NCBI GenBank assembly: GCA_024638345.1
Contig: JAHEKL010000140.1
Location: 1 to 7,320 of the forward strand
Direction: 5' to 3'
Source: Gammaproteobacteria bacterium
Lineage (GTDB): Bacteria; Gemmatimonadota; Gemmatimonadetes; Longimicrobiales; Gaopeijiaceae
Length of the DNA stretch: 7,320 nt
Shown: positions 1-6,401 of the stretch, one piece after another
How the letters are laid out: each line of letters starts with the position of its first letter
Numbering within the stretch: position 1 is the stretch's first letter
Notes under the pieces: model-generated
The model's database searches: none
Told to the model about the DNA's origin: nothing
What the model saw: the letters and a program-made list of their open reading frames with translations, nothing else
Position numbers and translations under genes: made by a program

Positions 1-1
1 A

Positions 2-67
2 GGCAAGATTGACCTCGACACGCCCGTGACCACCTATCTGCCCTATTTCCAATTGGCCGACGACCGT
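2..67 (+). pseudogene. Fragment of a serine beta-lactamase/PBP-type hydrolase
   Basis: Reading from base 2, the 22 codons give GKIDLDTPVTTYLPYF followed by QLADDR. This strongly resembles the stretch after the SxxK active site in class C-like serine hydrolases, where a 'GKLDLDDPVxxYLPYFxLAD' segment is common. Neither the SxxK, YxN nor KTG motifs are in the window, because the gene begins to the left. After the Arg codon the same frame runs into unrelated, Arg-rich sequence to a stop at 368-370, which is a shadow of the DUF5916 gene in another frame. The hydrolase is therefore broken at about base 62-67. Identification rests on one short segment, so it is moderate. The break may be an assembly join. 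Confidence 0.6.
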
Positions 68-92
68 CAACACCGACTTCTCCGCAACCGAG

Positions 93-1436
93 GTGGACGA
101 TCGGCAGGTCAACCTCACCCGCTTCAATCTCTTCTTTCCCGAGAAGCGCGACTTCTTTCTGAACGACGCCGATCTCTTCGAGTTCGGACGGATCGGCGGC
201 GTGGGGAATGCCGCAACCTCCGGTTCGAGCAACAACAACGGACGTCCGTTCTTTTCCCGGCGCCTCGGACTGAATCCCTCCGGGACTCCGGTAGACCTTC
301 GGTATGGGGGCAAGGTGAGCGGCCGGGTGGGACGGTGGAACCTGGGTGCCCTCGCCATTCGACAGGATGAGTTTCAGACCGTGGAGGAGAGCACGGTTCT
401 CGTTGGAAGAGTCTCGGCGAACATCCTAGAGGAATCGAGCGTGGGTATGATCGCCACCAACGGGGACCCGAACTCGAACGACGACAACACACTGGTCGGC
501 GTGGACTTCCGCTACCTGAACACGCGTGTTCCCGGTGGCCGCGTTCTCGAAGTGGATGGTTGGTTCCAGCGGTCCTTCACCAGCGGATTGGATGGCCAGG
601 ACGGAGCTTTCGGCCTGGGCATCGGGATGCCCAACAACTCCGGGATTCGAGGCGCACTGTACCTGAAGGAGGTGCAGGCCAACTTCAACCCGGCCCTCGG
701 CTTCGTGAGCCGCTCCGACGTGCGGGATACGACCGCGGATATCGGGTACACGCGCTTCACCGGCGGGACGTTCTTGCAGTCGATCTTCTCCGGAGTGGAG
801 GTCCACAACGTCGGGTTCCTGGACGGTGGTCTCCAGTCTCGAGTGTTCCTCGGACGTCTGCTCGAGGTAGATACGAACTCCGGGGAGCGGCTCAGCGCCC
901 ACTATAGTGCGACGACCGAAGTCGTGGGCAGCCCGTTCACGATCTACGAGGACGACTCGAGAACGATCGTCGTACCGACGGGCCGCTATTCCTTCGGCGA
1001 GGGGCAGCTGAGCCTACAGACCGGCGGACAGCGGGACCTTTCGGGAGAACTGAGCTATCGCTGGGGAGACTTCTACGACGGCACCCGACGGAATGTCGGC
1101 GGCCGGCTTTCGTGGAGGCAGTCCAACGCCTTCGCCCTCGGGCTCAACTACGACTGGAACCGCATCGACCTGCCCCAGGGGGACTTCATCACCCGCTTGG
1201 TGAGACTCACCACTGAGGTCAACTTCTCCTCGACCGTTTATTGGGTGAATCTGATACAGTACGACAACGTGTCCGAGGTGATCGGCGTGAACGCCCGACT
1301 CGTAGTGATTCCGACTGCGGGTCAGGAGGCACTCATCGTTTTGAATCAAAGCCTTCAGGACGAGGACCGAGACAACACCTTCCGGTCGGAACTGACGGAC
1401 ATCAACCTGAAGTTGAGCTACACGTTTCGCTTCTGA
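93..1436 (+). CDS. DUF5916 outer-membrane beta-barrel protein, 5'-truncated
   Basis: This is the C-terminal part of a DUF5916-family protein. Members usually have an N-terminal CBM9-like domain and a membrane beta-barrel and run to roughly 700-850 residues; about 447 are present here. The family signature FFPEKRDFF lies at residues 14-22, followed by PFFSRRLGL (52-60) and GGKVSGRVGRWNLGAL (72-87). The rest alternates short polar turns and amphipathic strands and ends in SYTFRF, an aromatic C-terminus typical of BAM-inserted barrels. The function of the family is not established. GTG at 93 is only the first possible start and has no ribosome-binding site. Family-like sequence (TVNTDFSATE) continues upstream in frame to about base 63, and the frame is closed by TGA at 27-29. 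The N-terminal half is thus missing, replaced by a hydrolase fragment. Probably non-functional as drawn, unless the left end is misassembled. Confidence 0.88.
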   Translation: MDDRQVNLTRFNLFFPEKRDFFLNDADLFEFGRIGGVGNAATSGSSNNNGRPFFSRRLGLNPSGTPVDLRYGGKVSGRVGRWNLGALAIRQDEFQTVEESTVLVGRVSANILEESSVGMIATNGDPNSNDDNTLVGVDFRYLNTRVPGGRVLEVDGWFQRSFTSGLDGQDGAFGLGIGMPNNSGIRGALYLKEVQANFNPALGFVSRSDVRDTTADIGYTRFTGGTFLQSIFSGVEVHNVGFLDGGLQSRVFLGRLLEVDTNSGERLSAHYSATTEVVGSPFTIYEDDSRTIVVPTGRYSFGEGQLSLQTGGQRDLSGELSYRWGDFYDGTRRNVGGRLSWRQSNAFALGLNYDWNRIDLPQGDFITRLVRLTTEVNFSSTVYWVNLIQYDNVSEVIGVNARLVVIPTAGQEALIVLNQSLQDEDRDNTFRSELTDINLKLSYTFRF

Positions 1437-1504
1437 GATCCCGCCCTCGCCGATCTCTCTCGACGCGGTAGCGGCTTTTCAGGGCTGAATTGACGCGGGT
1501 GAGC

Positions 1505-2140
1505 CTAGCGACTCGCTCCCGGCTCGCCGAACTCTGCGGTCCCGAGCTGCATCAAGGGGGCCACACCCTCCGGATCGACCCGCACGACGACGTAGGAGGT
1601 GAGCTCCTCGGCGAACTCCCACTTGTGCGGGGTCCCCGCAGGGATGATGAGCATGTCGCCCTCCTGGATCGTGATGTCCTCCGATCCGACCGCGGTGGTC
1701 CCCCTACTCCCCCATCCGTTCCCGGCGCTATAGGGCCGCCGAGTCCAATCCGTGATCGTGCCCCCCACCTTCATCTGACCCCTGCCCTGAAGCACGTAGT
1801 ACACTTCTGCCACGTCGTCGTGGACGGCGTAGTTGGGGTTCGTCTGTCCCTCGTAGCGCACCACGAGACTGACGCCGACCTGATAGTCCTCCGAGGCGCC
1901 ACCCATCTCCACCATGTTCATCGGGATGTCGGTCGCCCCCGCCGCGATCATGTTCTGCTGGTGCTCCTCGATCTCTCCGGCCCTGATGAGCGTGGCCGGA
2001 AGATCGTAGCGGTGACCGGGGATGATGAGAGGAGGCGACTCGCCCGGAGGATCTTGTGCTTGAGCCGTCGAGAAAGCGCTCGATCCGAGTACCAGTATCG
2101 CCATCAGAGGCGATCCGAACCTGAGTTGTTTTGTGAGCAT
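1505..2140 (-). CDS. Secreted single-domain cupin protein
   Basis: A 211-residue protein with a signal peptide: KQLR, then the hydrophobic stretch PLMAILVLGSSAFS, and an AQA|Q signal peptidase I site after residue 28. One cupin barrel follows. Motif 1 is at 107-119 (H107, D109, E112, G119), with Asp where the second His of the classical HxH usually sits. Motif 2 is at 161-172 (G161, P167, G169, H172 in GDMLIIPAGTPH). H107, E112 and H172 could form a metal site. About 40 residues separate the motifs, longer than in minimal cupins. The N-terminal segment 44-80 resembles periplasmic cupins in which a helix precedes the barrel. No substrate can be assigned. The ATG at 2140 gives a proper signal peptide, although the ribosome-binding site is weak (GGA about 10 bases upstream). 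It converges on the DUF5916 gene across 68 bases and diverges from the glycine-rich repeat protein. Confidence 0.92.
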   Translation of the reverse strand: MLTKQLRFGSPLMAILVLGSSAFSTAQAQDPPGESPPLIIPGHRYDLPATLIRAGEIEEHQQNMIAAGATDIPMNMVEMGGASEDYQVGVSLVVRYEGQTNPNYAVHDDVAEVYYVLQGRGQMKVGGTITDWTRRPYSAGNGWGSRGTTAVGSEDITIQEGDMLIIPAGTPHKWEFAEELTSYVVVRVDPEGVAPLMQLGTAEFGEPGASR

Positions 2141-2448
2141 TTGTCAGTGATCCATCCGTAGGGAGCCGTCGAGAACTGGGGCCCCGCCGGGCCCGTGCCG
2201 CGTAGGGCCAGTATAGAAGGGCCTGGGATCGGACGCGACTGCGTGGACAGTGAAAGGATCTCGACGAAGTCCCGTACTGGGCGAGACCTGCTCGCACCGA
2301 GACGTTCTATTGCGATTCGATCCGGCTGCTTGTATCTGCTACAGTTGGCGGGCCTATCGTTTGGCGGGGGATCATCCTTGCGTCCCCAGCTCACACAATC
2401 ATCCCGCGTTCTTCGCGGTTCGGTGGGTAGAGCTGAAGGGAGGAGTCA
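2141..2448. promoter_or_regulatory. 308-base divergent intergenic region
   Basis: No convincing gene lies between the divergent cupin (minus) and the glycine-rich repeat protein (plus); open frames here are short and compositionally noise. The best plus-strand promoter guess is TTGCGA (2310-2315), 17 bases, then TATCTG (2333-2338), about 110 bases before the ATG. On the minus strand, TATACT (2215-2210) could be a -10 box for the cupin, but no good -35 is seen. GGGCCC repeats at 2179-2184 and 2189-2194 could form a 6-bp hairpin in the cupin leader. CCGCG/CGCGG (2404-2408 and 2414-2418) could form a 5-bp hairpin in the other leader. All of these are weak matches judged by eye. Confidence 0.35.
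2438..2445 (+). promoter_or_regulatory. Ribosome-binding site of the glycine-rich repeat protein
   Basis: GGGAGGAG lies immediately upstream of ATG 2449, with five bases between GGAGG-type pairing and the start. It fixes this start, which also opens a good signal peptide. Confidence 0.8.
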
Positions 2449-3618
2449 ATGCGTGTCGGGCTGATCTGCGCCGCCGCCTTCCTGTTCGTCGCGTGTCCCC
2501 CGCACGCTGCGGCGCAGGTTGCGGATACTGATGGCGCGGCAGTTCTGCTCGAGACGGCTCAAACCTTCGAGGCGCGCGGTCGCTGGGCAGTGGCCGAGGC
2601 GATCTATGAGCTCATCCTGGAGCGGTTTCCGGGCACGGCTGCCGCTGCCGAAGCCCAAGCTCGGCTCGCGTCACCACCTAGCGACGTGGTTCTGGGGGAC
2701 GGAAGCGTGGAGCTTCAGGTTTGGTCCACGCTGTTTGGAGCCTGGCTCGGCGTCGCGGTACCAGCTGCGTTCGGTGCCGACTCCCCAGAACCCTACGGAG
2801 TGGGCCTTCTCCTCGGAGGACCAGGCGGCTTCCTGGCGGGCCGAAGCGTCGCCCGCGCAACCGACCTGACCGAGGGACAGGTGGGCGCCTTGTCGTTGGG
2901 AGGCTGGTGGGGGACCTGGCAGGGCTTCGGCTGGCAGGAGGTCTTCGAGATCGGCGTCGAGCAGACGTGCGACCCGGTTGTCCCCGAGCAGTGCTACGAC
3001 GCCGAGAGCTCCGATGAAGAGGCCTTCGCTGCGATGATCTTGGGGGGTGCGGTCGGGCTCACGACTGGTGCGCTCCTGTCGCGGCGCGAGATCACGCCGG
3101 GGACCGGTAGTATCGTGAACTTCGGACCTCTGTGGGGCACGTGGTTCGGGGTGGCCAGCGGCGTCCTGATGGGCCTCGAGGACGACGATCTCCTCGCCTC
3201 CACGCTCGTTGGTGGCAACGCAGGACTGATCGCCGCGGCGGCATTCGCTCCGGGGTGGGATGTGAGCCGAAACCGGGCCCGGCTCGTGAGTATCGCAGGA
3301 GTACTCGGGGGCCTGGCTGGCGGAGGCCTCGACCTCCTGCTGCAGCCCGACAACGAGAAGGTCGCGATCGGCATCCCGCTCCTGGGCAGCATAGCCGGTC
3401 TGGCGATTGGGATTGGAACGACCCGAGACGATGATCCGCGCGCGGACCGTGGCCAACACGAGGAAGAGGGACCGCACACGTCGCTCGCCGTCCTCCGCAA
3501 TGGGCGTTTCACGCTTCACCCACCGGTCCCCAGCCCGACTATCGTGCGCTCGGAATTGCGGGAGGGTCGCACCTGGCACCCGGCACTCAGGATCGGGCTC
3601 TTCCAGGCCACCTTTTGA
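2449..3618 (+). CDS. Exported protein: TPR-like helix pair plus four glycine-rich repeat units
   Basis: 389 residues, not a family I can name. Residues 1-22 form a signal peptide (AAA|Q cleavage). C16 after FVA is a poor lipobox because Phe is at -3. Residues 33-75 form a helix pair like the TPR of periplasmic YbgF-type proteins (ARGRWAVAEAIYELILERFP). Residues 93-326 contain four units of about 57 residues. Each has an FGAW/WGTW/WGTW/LGGL element (starting at 96, 154, 229 and 286) and a hydrophobic LxGG/LLGS element (Gly at 123, 199, 255 and 313). The spacing is 26-27 residues, except 45 in unit 2, and 30-31 from each second element to the next unit. This gives eight short Gly/Ala-rich hydrophobic segments, suggesting membrane association through glycine packing, or a barrel. 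The tail from 327 is acidic to basic and soluble. A scaffold or envelope role is possible, but no function can be assigned. Confidence 0.9.
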   Translation: MRVGLICAAAFLFVACPPHAAAQVADTDGAAVLLETAQTFEARGRWAVAEAIYELILERFPGTAAAAEAQARLASPPSDVVLGDGSVELQVWSTLFGAWLGVAVPAAFGADSPEPYGVGLLLGGPGGFLAGRSVARATDLTEGQVGALSLGGWWGTWQGFGWQEVFEIGVEQTCDPVVPEQCYDAESSDEEAFAAMILGGAVGLTTGALLSRREITPGTGSIVNFGPLWGTWFGVASGVLMGLEDDDLLASTLVGGNAGLIAAAAFAPGWDVSRNRARLVSIAGVLGGLAGGGLDLLLQPDNEKVAIGIPLLGSIAGLAIGIGTTRDDDPRADRGQHEEEGPHTSLAVLRNGRFTLHPPVPSPTIVRSELREGRTWHPALRIGLFQATF

Positions 3619-3706
3619 AGCTGATGCCTGATTCTTTCACCTCAGCGCCACGCGGTTCATAGCCCTTGTGTCAAACCAATAGTCTTTCGGATTACGTGAC
3701 CCCAAC

Positions 3707-3713
3707 GGGAGGT
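3707..3713 (+). promoter_or_regulatory. Ribosome-binding site supporting a TTG start
   Basis: GGGAGGT ends four bases before TTG 3718. The next in-frame ATG is at codon 34, inside the first helix of the fold, so this site decides in favour of the TTG start. Confidence 0.75.
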
Positions 3714-3717
3714 ACCA

Positions 3718-4092
3718 TTGTCACACCAGGGAAAGACGCAGATCACATTCATTTTCACCGCCAGGCCGGAGCAGGTCGCCGAGGGAGACCGGCTTTTCGC
3801 TAGTCACGCCGAGTGGATGGCGAAAACTCACCACCGCGACGGGGACCTCGCTCTGCTGCGCTACAACGTCGTGAAGGGACCCGAGCTATCGAATTCGCTG
3901 GATCCCTCATCCGAGCCGACCGACAACACGTGCTTCGTCCTGATGGAAGTGTACGAGACCCCAGCCGGTTTGGAGGACCACTGGAAACAGGGTGCCGCCG
4001 GTTGGCAGGACTTCGGGGCCTTTGTCGCCTGGGCCGGCAGCGTGGACGCAGCCGTTGTTCACGGGTCACCAGTCATTCATTCGCTCTGGTAA
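3718..4092 (+). CDS. ABM-like dimeric alpha/beta-barrel protein
   Basis: A cytoplasmic protein of 124 residues without signal or membrane segment. The pattern is that of the antibiotic biosynthesis monooxygenase (ABM) / dimeric alpha-beta barrel superfamily: strand QITFIFTA (8-15), helix 17-37, strand LALLRYNVVKG (44-54), strand CFVLMEVYE (72-80), helix TPAGLEDHWKQ onward (81-104) and a last strand 109-124. The E-x-Y-E ... H88 pattern (strand ending in Glu, then a helix with a conserved His) is characteristic of these small proteins. They act on quinone or polyketide-like substrates without cofactor, or are of unknown function. The usual family length is about 95-110, so this is slightly longer, with an extra loop at 55-70. 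The start is TTG with a strong ribosome-binding site. It lies 99 bases after the repeat protein, too far for tight coupling, and converges on the flavoprotein gene across 55 bases. Confidence 0.82.
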   Translation: MSHQGKTQITFIFTARPEQVAEGDRLFASHAEWMAKTHHRDGDLALLRYNVVKGPELSNSLDPSSEPTDNTCFVLMEVYETPAGLEDHWKQGAAGWQDFGAFVAWAGSVDAAVVHGSPVIHSLW

Positions 4093-4147
4093 CGCGTCTG
4101 TCGCGCCGCTCCCCACCCTGTAGGGCTTTCACCTTGTGCCCTTCAGA

Positions 4148-5539
4148 TCATTCGAACATTGGGGCGTAGTGCCGCCACCATTCGCTCTGGAACCGCAGCG
4201 CCGGGTCGTATTTGCGCTTGAGGCGGAGGAACTCGGGGAAGTTTGGGTACGCCTTCGCCACCTGGTCCGGGGTGGCCGCGCGACCATAGGTGAGGAAGAA
4301 CGATCCTCTCCTGTTCAACGCAGCCGCGTTGAGTCGGCGAAAGACGGAGGTCGTATGCTGCAGGCCCTTCGACGTGTGCTGAGTCCGCAGGTTGAAGATG
4401 ACGCAGGCGAAATCCTCGCGTGCCCAAGGGAGGAAGGTTGTCTCGTCTTTGCGAATAGCGCGAATCGTTCCGTAGATGTCCTCGGCTTCCGTCTCGCGCA
4501 GGATGGACCGGGACTCTTCAAGGAAGCCCAGAAGCTCTTCGGGCGGCGTGTATAGCTCACCGATCACGAGGGACTCCTGTGGGGCACCGACTCTGCCCTC
4601 GAGCTGGGCCAGGATCTCCACATACGAGGGCACATAGGTGCTGAGCTGCATTGTGTCGGACCAGTACACATTCCCGTGCGTGGACAGGTAGTGCTCGCTG
4701 TAGAGCTGAAGCGCCCTCTTCTTGTCGGTCAACGCGAGCTTGAGGAGCCCGATCCACTTTTCGCTCGTGATGCCAGCGGCCGCAGCGACGACGGCCGAAT
4801 CTCCCGCGGCCGGCGCGTAGCAGGCCAGCACACCACGACGAAGGAAGTCCTGATCGGTCGGGTCGATCGCGTACTGGAAGTCACCGTAGAGGCAACCTTC
4901 GCTCAACCGGCGATAGAAGGTCGGGACGGCCTCTTCCACATCCAGGATGTTGACCACACGGCGGAGCTTGCAGCGCTCGGCAAGGCGCAGCTTCACCGTG
5001 CCGATGATCCCGAAGAGGCCGTAGCCCCCGACGACCAGAGAGAAAAGCTCAGCGTTCTCGTCGCGACTGCAGCGAACGACTTCGGCGTCGGCCGTGACGA
5101 GCTCGAGGGCCTCCACGTCCTCTGCTATCGGACCGACGGTCAGCCCGCGGCCGTGGGCGTTCGCGGCCACGGAGCCGCCCAGCGTGAGCGCGTCCGCCCC
5201 TGTCTGTTTCTGGCGGATGCTCCAACGAACCGCATCGCCTTGAAGCGTATGAGTGGCCTCGATCACCTGCGGCCATTGAGCTCCGGCTTCCATTTCGAGG
5301 ACACCACTCTCCGTATCCAAACCGATGGTCCCGCACATCGACGTCATGTCGACGAGTAGCCCATCCGCACAGAATTGCTGCCCCCCCATCGCGTGACGAC
5401 CTCCCGCCACCGCGATCGGCAGACCGCGGCGAGTGGCGAGCCGCACGGCCGAGCGAAGCTCGTCGAGGTCCCGCGGAGTGACGACGTCCGCCATGGTAGT
5501 CGCGTTGAGCCGTGAATGGACGTCGTTGACTTCGATCAG
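4148..5539 (-). CDS. FAD-binding oxidoreductase (PCMH/VAO type)
   Basis: About 463 residues if started at CTG 5539. PCMH-fold FAD-binding signatures appear in order: VAGGRHAMGGQQF (44-56) for the pyrophosphate loop, TLGGSVAANAHGRG (119-132), and VVGGYGLFGIIGTVKLRL (169-186). The substrate domain follows and ends with a conserved-looking tail, KRKYDPALRFQSEWWRHY (441-458). These enzymes oxidise alcohols, sugars or lactones using FAD. H49 in GGRH could carry covalent flavin, but the alignment with known attachment sites is uncertain. There is no signal peptide. The frame is open up to TTG 5611, but that start has no ribosome-binding site. AGGGAGGT at 5550-5543 points instead to CTG 5539 (4 bases from GGAGG) or ATC 5536 (7 bases). 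The family-like sequence, NDVHSRLN, begins right there. If only standard starts are accepted, use 5611 or ATG 5494. The gene is divergent from the second cupin and may share its control region. Confidence 0.92.
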   Translation of the reverse strand: MIEVNDVHSRLNATTMADVVTPRDLDELRSAVRLATRRGLPIAVAGGRHAMGGQQFCADGLLVDMTSMCGTIGLDTESGVLEMEAGAQWPQVIEATHTLQGDAVRWSIRQKQTGADALTLGGSVAANAHGRGLTVGPIAEDVEALELVTADAEVVRCSRDENAELFSLVVGGYGLFGIIGTVKLRLAERCKLRRVVNILDVEEAVPTFYRRLSEGCLYGDFQYAIDPTDQDFLRRGVLACYAPAAGDSAVVAAAAGITSEKWIGLLKLALTDKKRALQLYSEHYLSTHGNVYWSDTMQLSTYVPSYVEILAQLEGRVGAPQESLVIGELYTPPEELLGFLEESRSILRETEAEDIYGTIRAIRKDETTFLPWAREDFACVIFNLRTQHTSKGLQHTTSVFRRLNAAALNRRGSFFLTYGRAATPDQVAKAYPNFPEFLRLKRKYDPALRFQSEWWRHYAPMFE

Positions 5540-5542
5540 ACT

Positions 5543-5550
5543 ACCTCCCT
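5543..5550 (-). promoter_or_regulatory. Ribosome-binding site inside the longest reading frame of the flavoprotein
   Basis: On the minus strand AGGGAGGT is followed by AGT, then CTG ATC GAA. It is the best Shine-Dalgarno sequence in the window and lies 20-odd codons inside the frame that opens at TTG 5611. It argues that translation begins just after it at a non-ATG codon. Confidence 0.6.
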
Positions 5551-5727
5551 GGGCTGGCGGCGATGTCCTCTGCTCGCATCTACGATTGCGAGCGAGGTGC
5601 GGCCCGCACAACTGCTCGATGTGGTCCTGCTCGCTGAGCGCATCACTCGGCCCTAGATTTGCCCGGTCGGTGACCCGCCTGGTGTGGTAGATCCGAGCGG
5701 ACTACCACGTGCCTCGCCATCTCCAAC

Positions 5728-5733
5728 CGGAGG
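5728..5733 (+). promoter_or_regulatory. Ribosome-binding site of the second cupin
   Basis: CGGAGG, seven bases before ATG 5741. The longer frame from GTG 5684 has no such site and would add 19 residues ahead of the signal sequence, so 5741 is preferred. Confidence 0.75.
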
Positions 5734-5740
5734 CTTCTCA

Positions 5741-6307
5741 ATGCCACGTCCGTCCGGTCGCGTTTCGGTCTACCTGCTCCTGTGGATGTTGCTCATCCCC
5801 CTCTTCCTGGTCTTTTCAAAAGCTGCGGCCGGCTATGCCGAGGACGGATCGCCACCGCCCATCGCGAACGTACAGGACCCGGCGTGCCCAGGAGATGAGA
5901 TGCCGACCCCCATCACTGGGACGAGCGAGTCGGGCGTGCCGTCTCCGGAGGCCATGGTCAGAGGTGAACCATTGACGGGCCGATCGTTCGAGCCCGGCGC
6001 GCGCTCCTACTGGCACTGCCACGGGGGAGGCCAGTACATGGTGGTCATGGAGGGAGTCGGGCGGGTGCAGCAGCGGGGTGAGAGGGCGCGAAACCTTCAG
6101 GTCGGAGATACCGAGTTCGCCGCTCCGGGTGTCGAGCACTGGCACGGAGCGTCTCCGACCCAGGCGGCACGATACATCAATCAGGGCCTCTCCATCGGGG
6201 GCGGGAGTGGCACGTATTGGCTGGAAGAGGTCACGGAAGCCGACTACCTGGGAAACGACATCGGGATCGCATCACGTGCCAGGTTCTTGGAGACCGGCGA
6301 GCGCTGA
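5741..6307 (+). CDS. Exported cupin with HxH-Q-H metal site (bacterial hydroxynitrile lyase-like)
   Basis: 188 residues. Residues 7-30 are a strongly hydrophobic export signal (YLLLWMLLIPLFLVFS) with possible AAA|G cleavage near 30; if uncleaved it is a membrane anchor. The cupin core has WHCHGGGQ (91-98) and APGVEHWHGASP (128-139). H92, H94, Q98 and H133 reproduce the ligand set and spacing (2, 4 and 35 residues) of the manganese cupin hydroxynitrile lyases of the GtHNL type, where the ligands are H53, H55, Q59 and H94. That family also contains many proteins of unknown activity, so cyanohydrin chemistry is only one option. Export is unusual for characterised members, which are cytoplasmic. 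C93 sits between the two His ligands. ATG 5741 was chosen for its ribosome-binding site. The NmrA-like lipoprotein gene follows 94 bases downstream in the same direction, possibly co-transcribed. Confidence 0.9.
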   Translation: MPRPSGRVSVYLLLWMLLIPLFLVFSKAAAGYAEDGSPPPIANVQDPACPGDEMPTPITGTSESGVPSPEAMVRGEPLTGRSFEPGARSYWHCHGGGQYMVVMEGVGRVQQRGERARNLQVGDTEFAAPGVEHWHGASPTQAARYINQGLSIGGGSGTYWLEEVTEADYLGNDIGIASRARFLETGER

Positions 6308-6319
6308 GGGGCGCGCCCC
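6308..6319. repeat. 12-base perfect palindrome after the cupin stop codon
   Basis: GGGGCGCGCCCC begins at the base following TGA 6305-6307. As RNA it could form only a 4-bp stem with a 4-base loop, with no T-run after it, so it is not a clear terminator. In GC-rich DNA it may be chance. Confidence 0.35.
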
Positions 6320-6387
6320 GCTGGACGCCGTTGCCGCTCGAGCTCGGTGAGGGAAGACGCCTGGTCAGTGGCGTGCGCCCAACAGAC

Positions 6388-6393
6388 AAGGAG
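6388..6393 (+). promoter_or_regulatory. Ribosome-binding site of the NmrA-like lipoprotein
   Basis: AAGGAG, eight bases before ATG 6402. It supports this start, which in turn creates the twin-arginine signal. Confidence 0.75.
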
Positions 6394-6401
6394 CCAAGAC
6401 T

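Larger units (their letters stand above)
5540..5740. promoter_or_regulatory. 201-base divergent control region with a 7-base inverted repeat
   Basis: The region between the FAD oxidoreductase (minus) and the second cupin (plus). It contains GTGGTAG (5684-5690) and CTACCAC (5702-5708), a perfect inverted repeat with an 11-base spacer, 33 bases before the cupin ATG. It could be an operator for a dimeric regulator or a leader hairpin. I found no convincing -35/-10 pair on either strand. Confidence 0.4.

Noticed and set aside
1435..1457. GAGATC/GATCTC inverted repeat between the convergent DUF5916 and cupin genes, as a terminator
   Set aside because: Only a 6-bp AT-containing stem with an 11-base loop and no T-run on either strand.
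1490..2161. 223-codon plus-strand frame opposite the first cupin
   Set aside because: His/Arg/Asp-rich translation with no domain; it is the complement of a clear signal-peptide cupin and results from high third-position GC.
2461..2499. Lipoprotein signal (FVAC) in the glycine-rich repeat protein
   Set aside because: Phe at -3 is a poor lipobox residue and a good signal peptidase I site (AAA|Q) follows six residues later.
2671..3579. 302-codon minus-strand frame opposite the glycine-rich repeat protein
   Set aside because: Low-complexity Arg/Pro/Ala content; the plus frame has a ribosome-binding site, signal peptide and internal repeats.
3666..3695. Promoter TTGTGT ... GATTAC ahead of the ABM-like gene
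   Set aside because: Both boxes are poor matches with an 18-base spacer; cannot be distinguished from chance by eye.
4122..4142. AGGGC/GCCCT inverted repeat between the convergent ABM-like and FAD genes, as a terminator
   Set aside because: A 5-bp stem, 11-base loop and no T-run; not above chance in this base composition.
4676..5359. 227-codon plus-strand frame opposite the FAD oxidoreductase, and a similar one at 4136-4555
   Set aside because: Both mirror a strongly recognisable flavoprotein on the minus strand, and neither shows a motif or ribosome-binding site.
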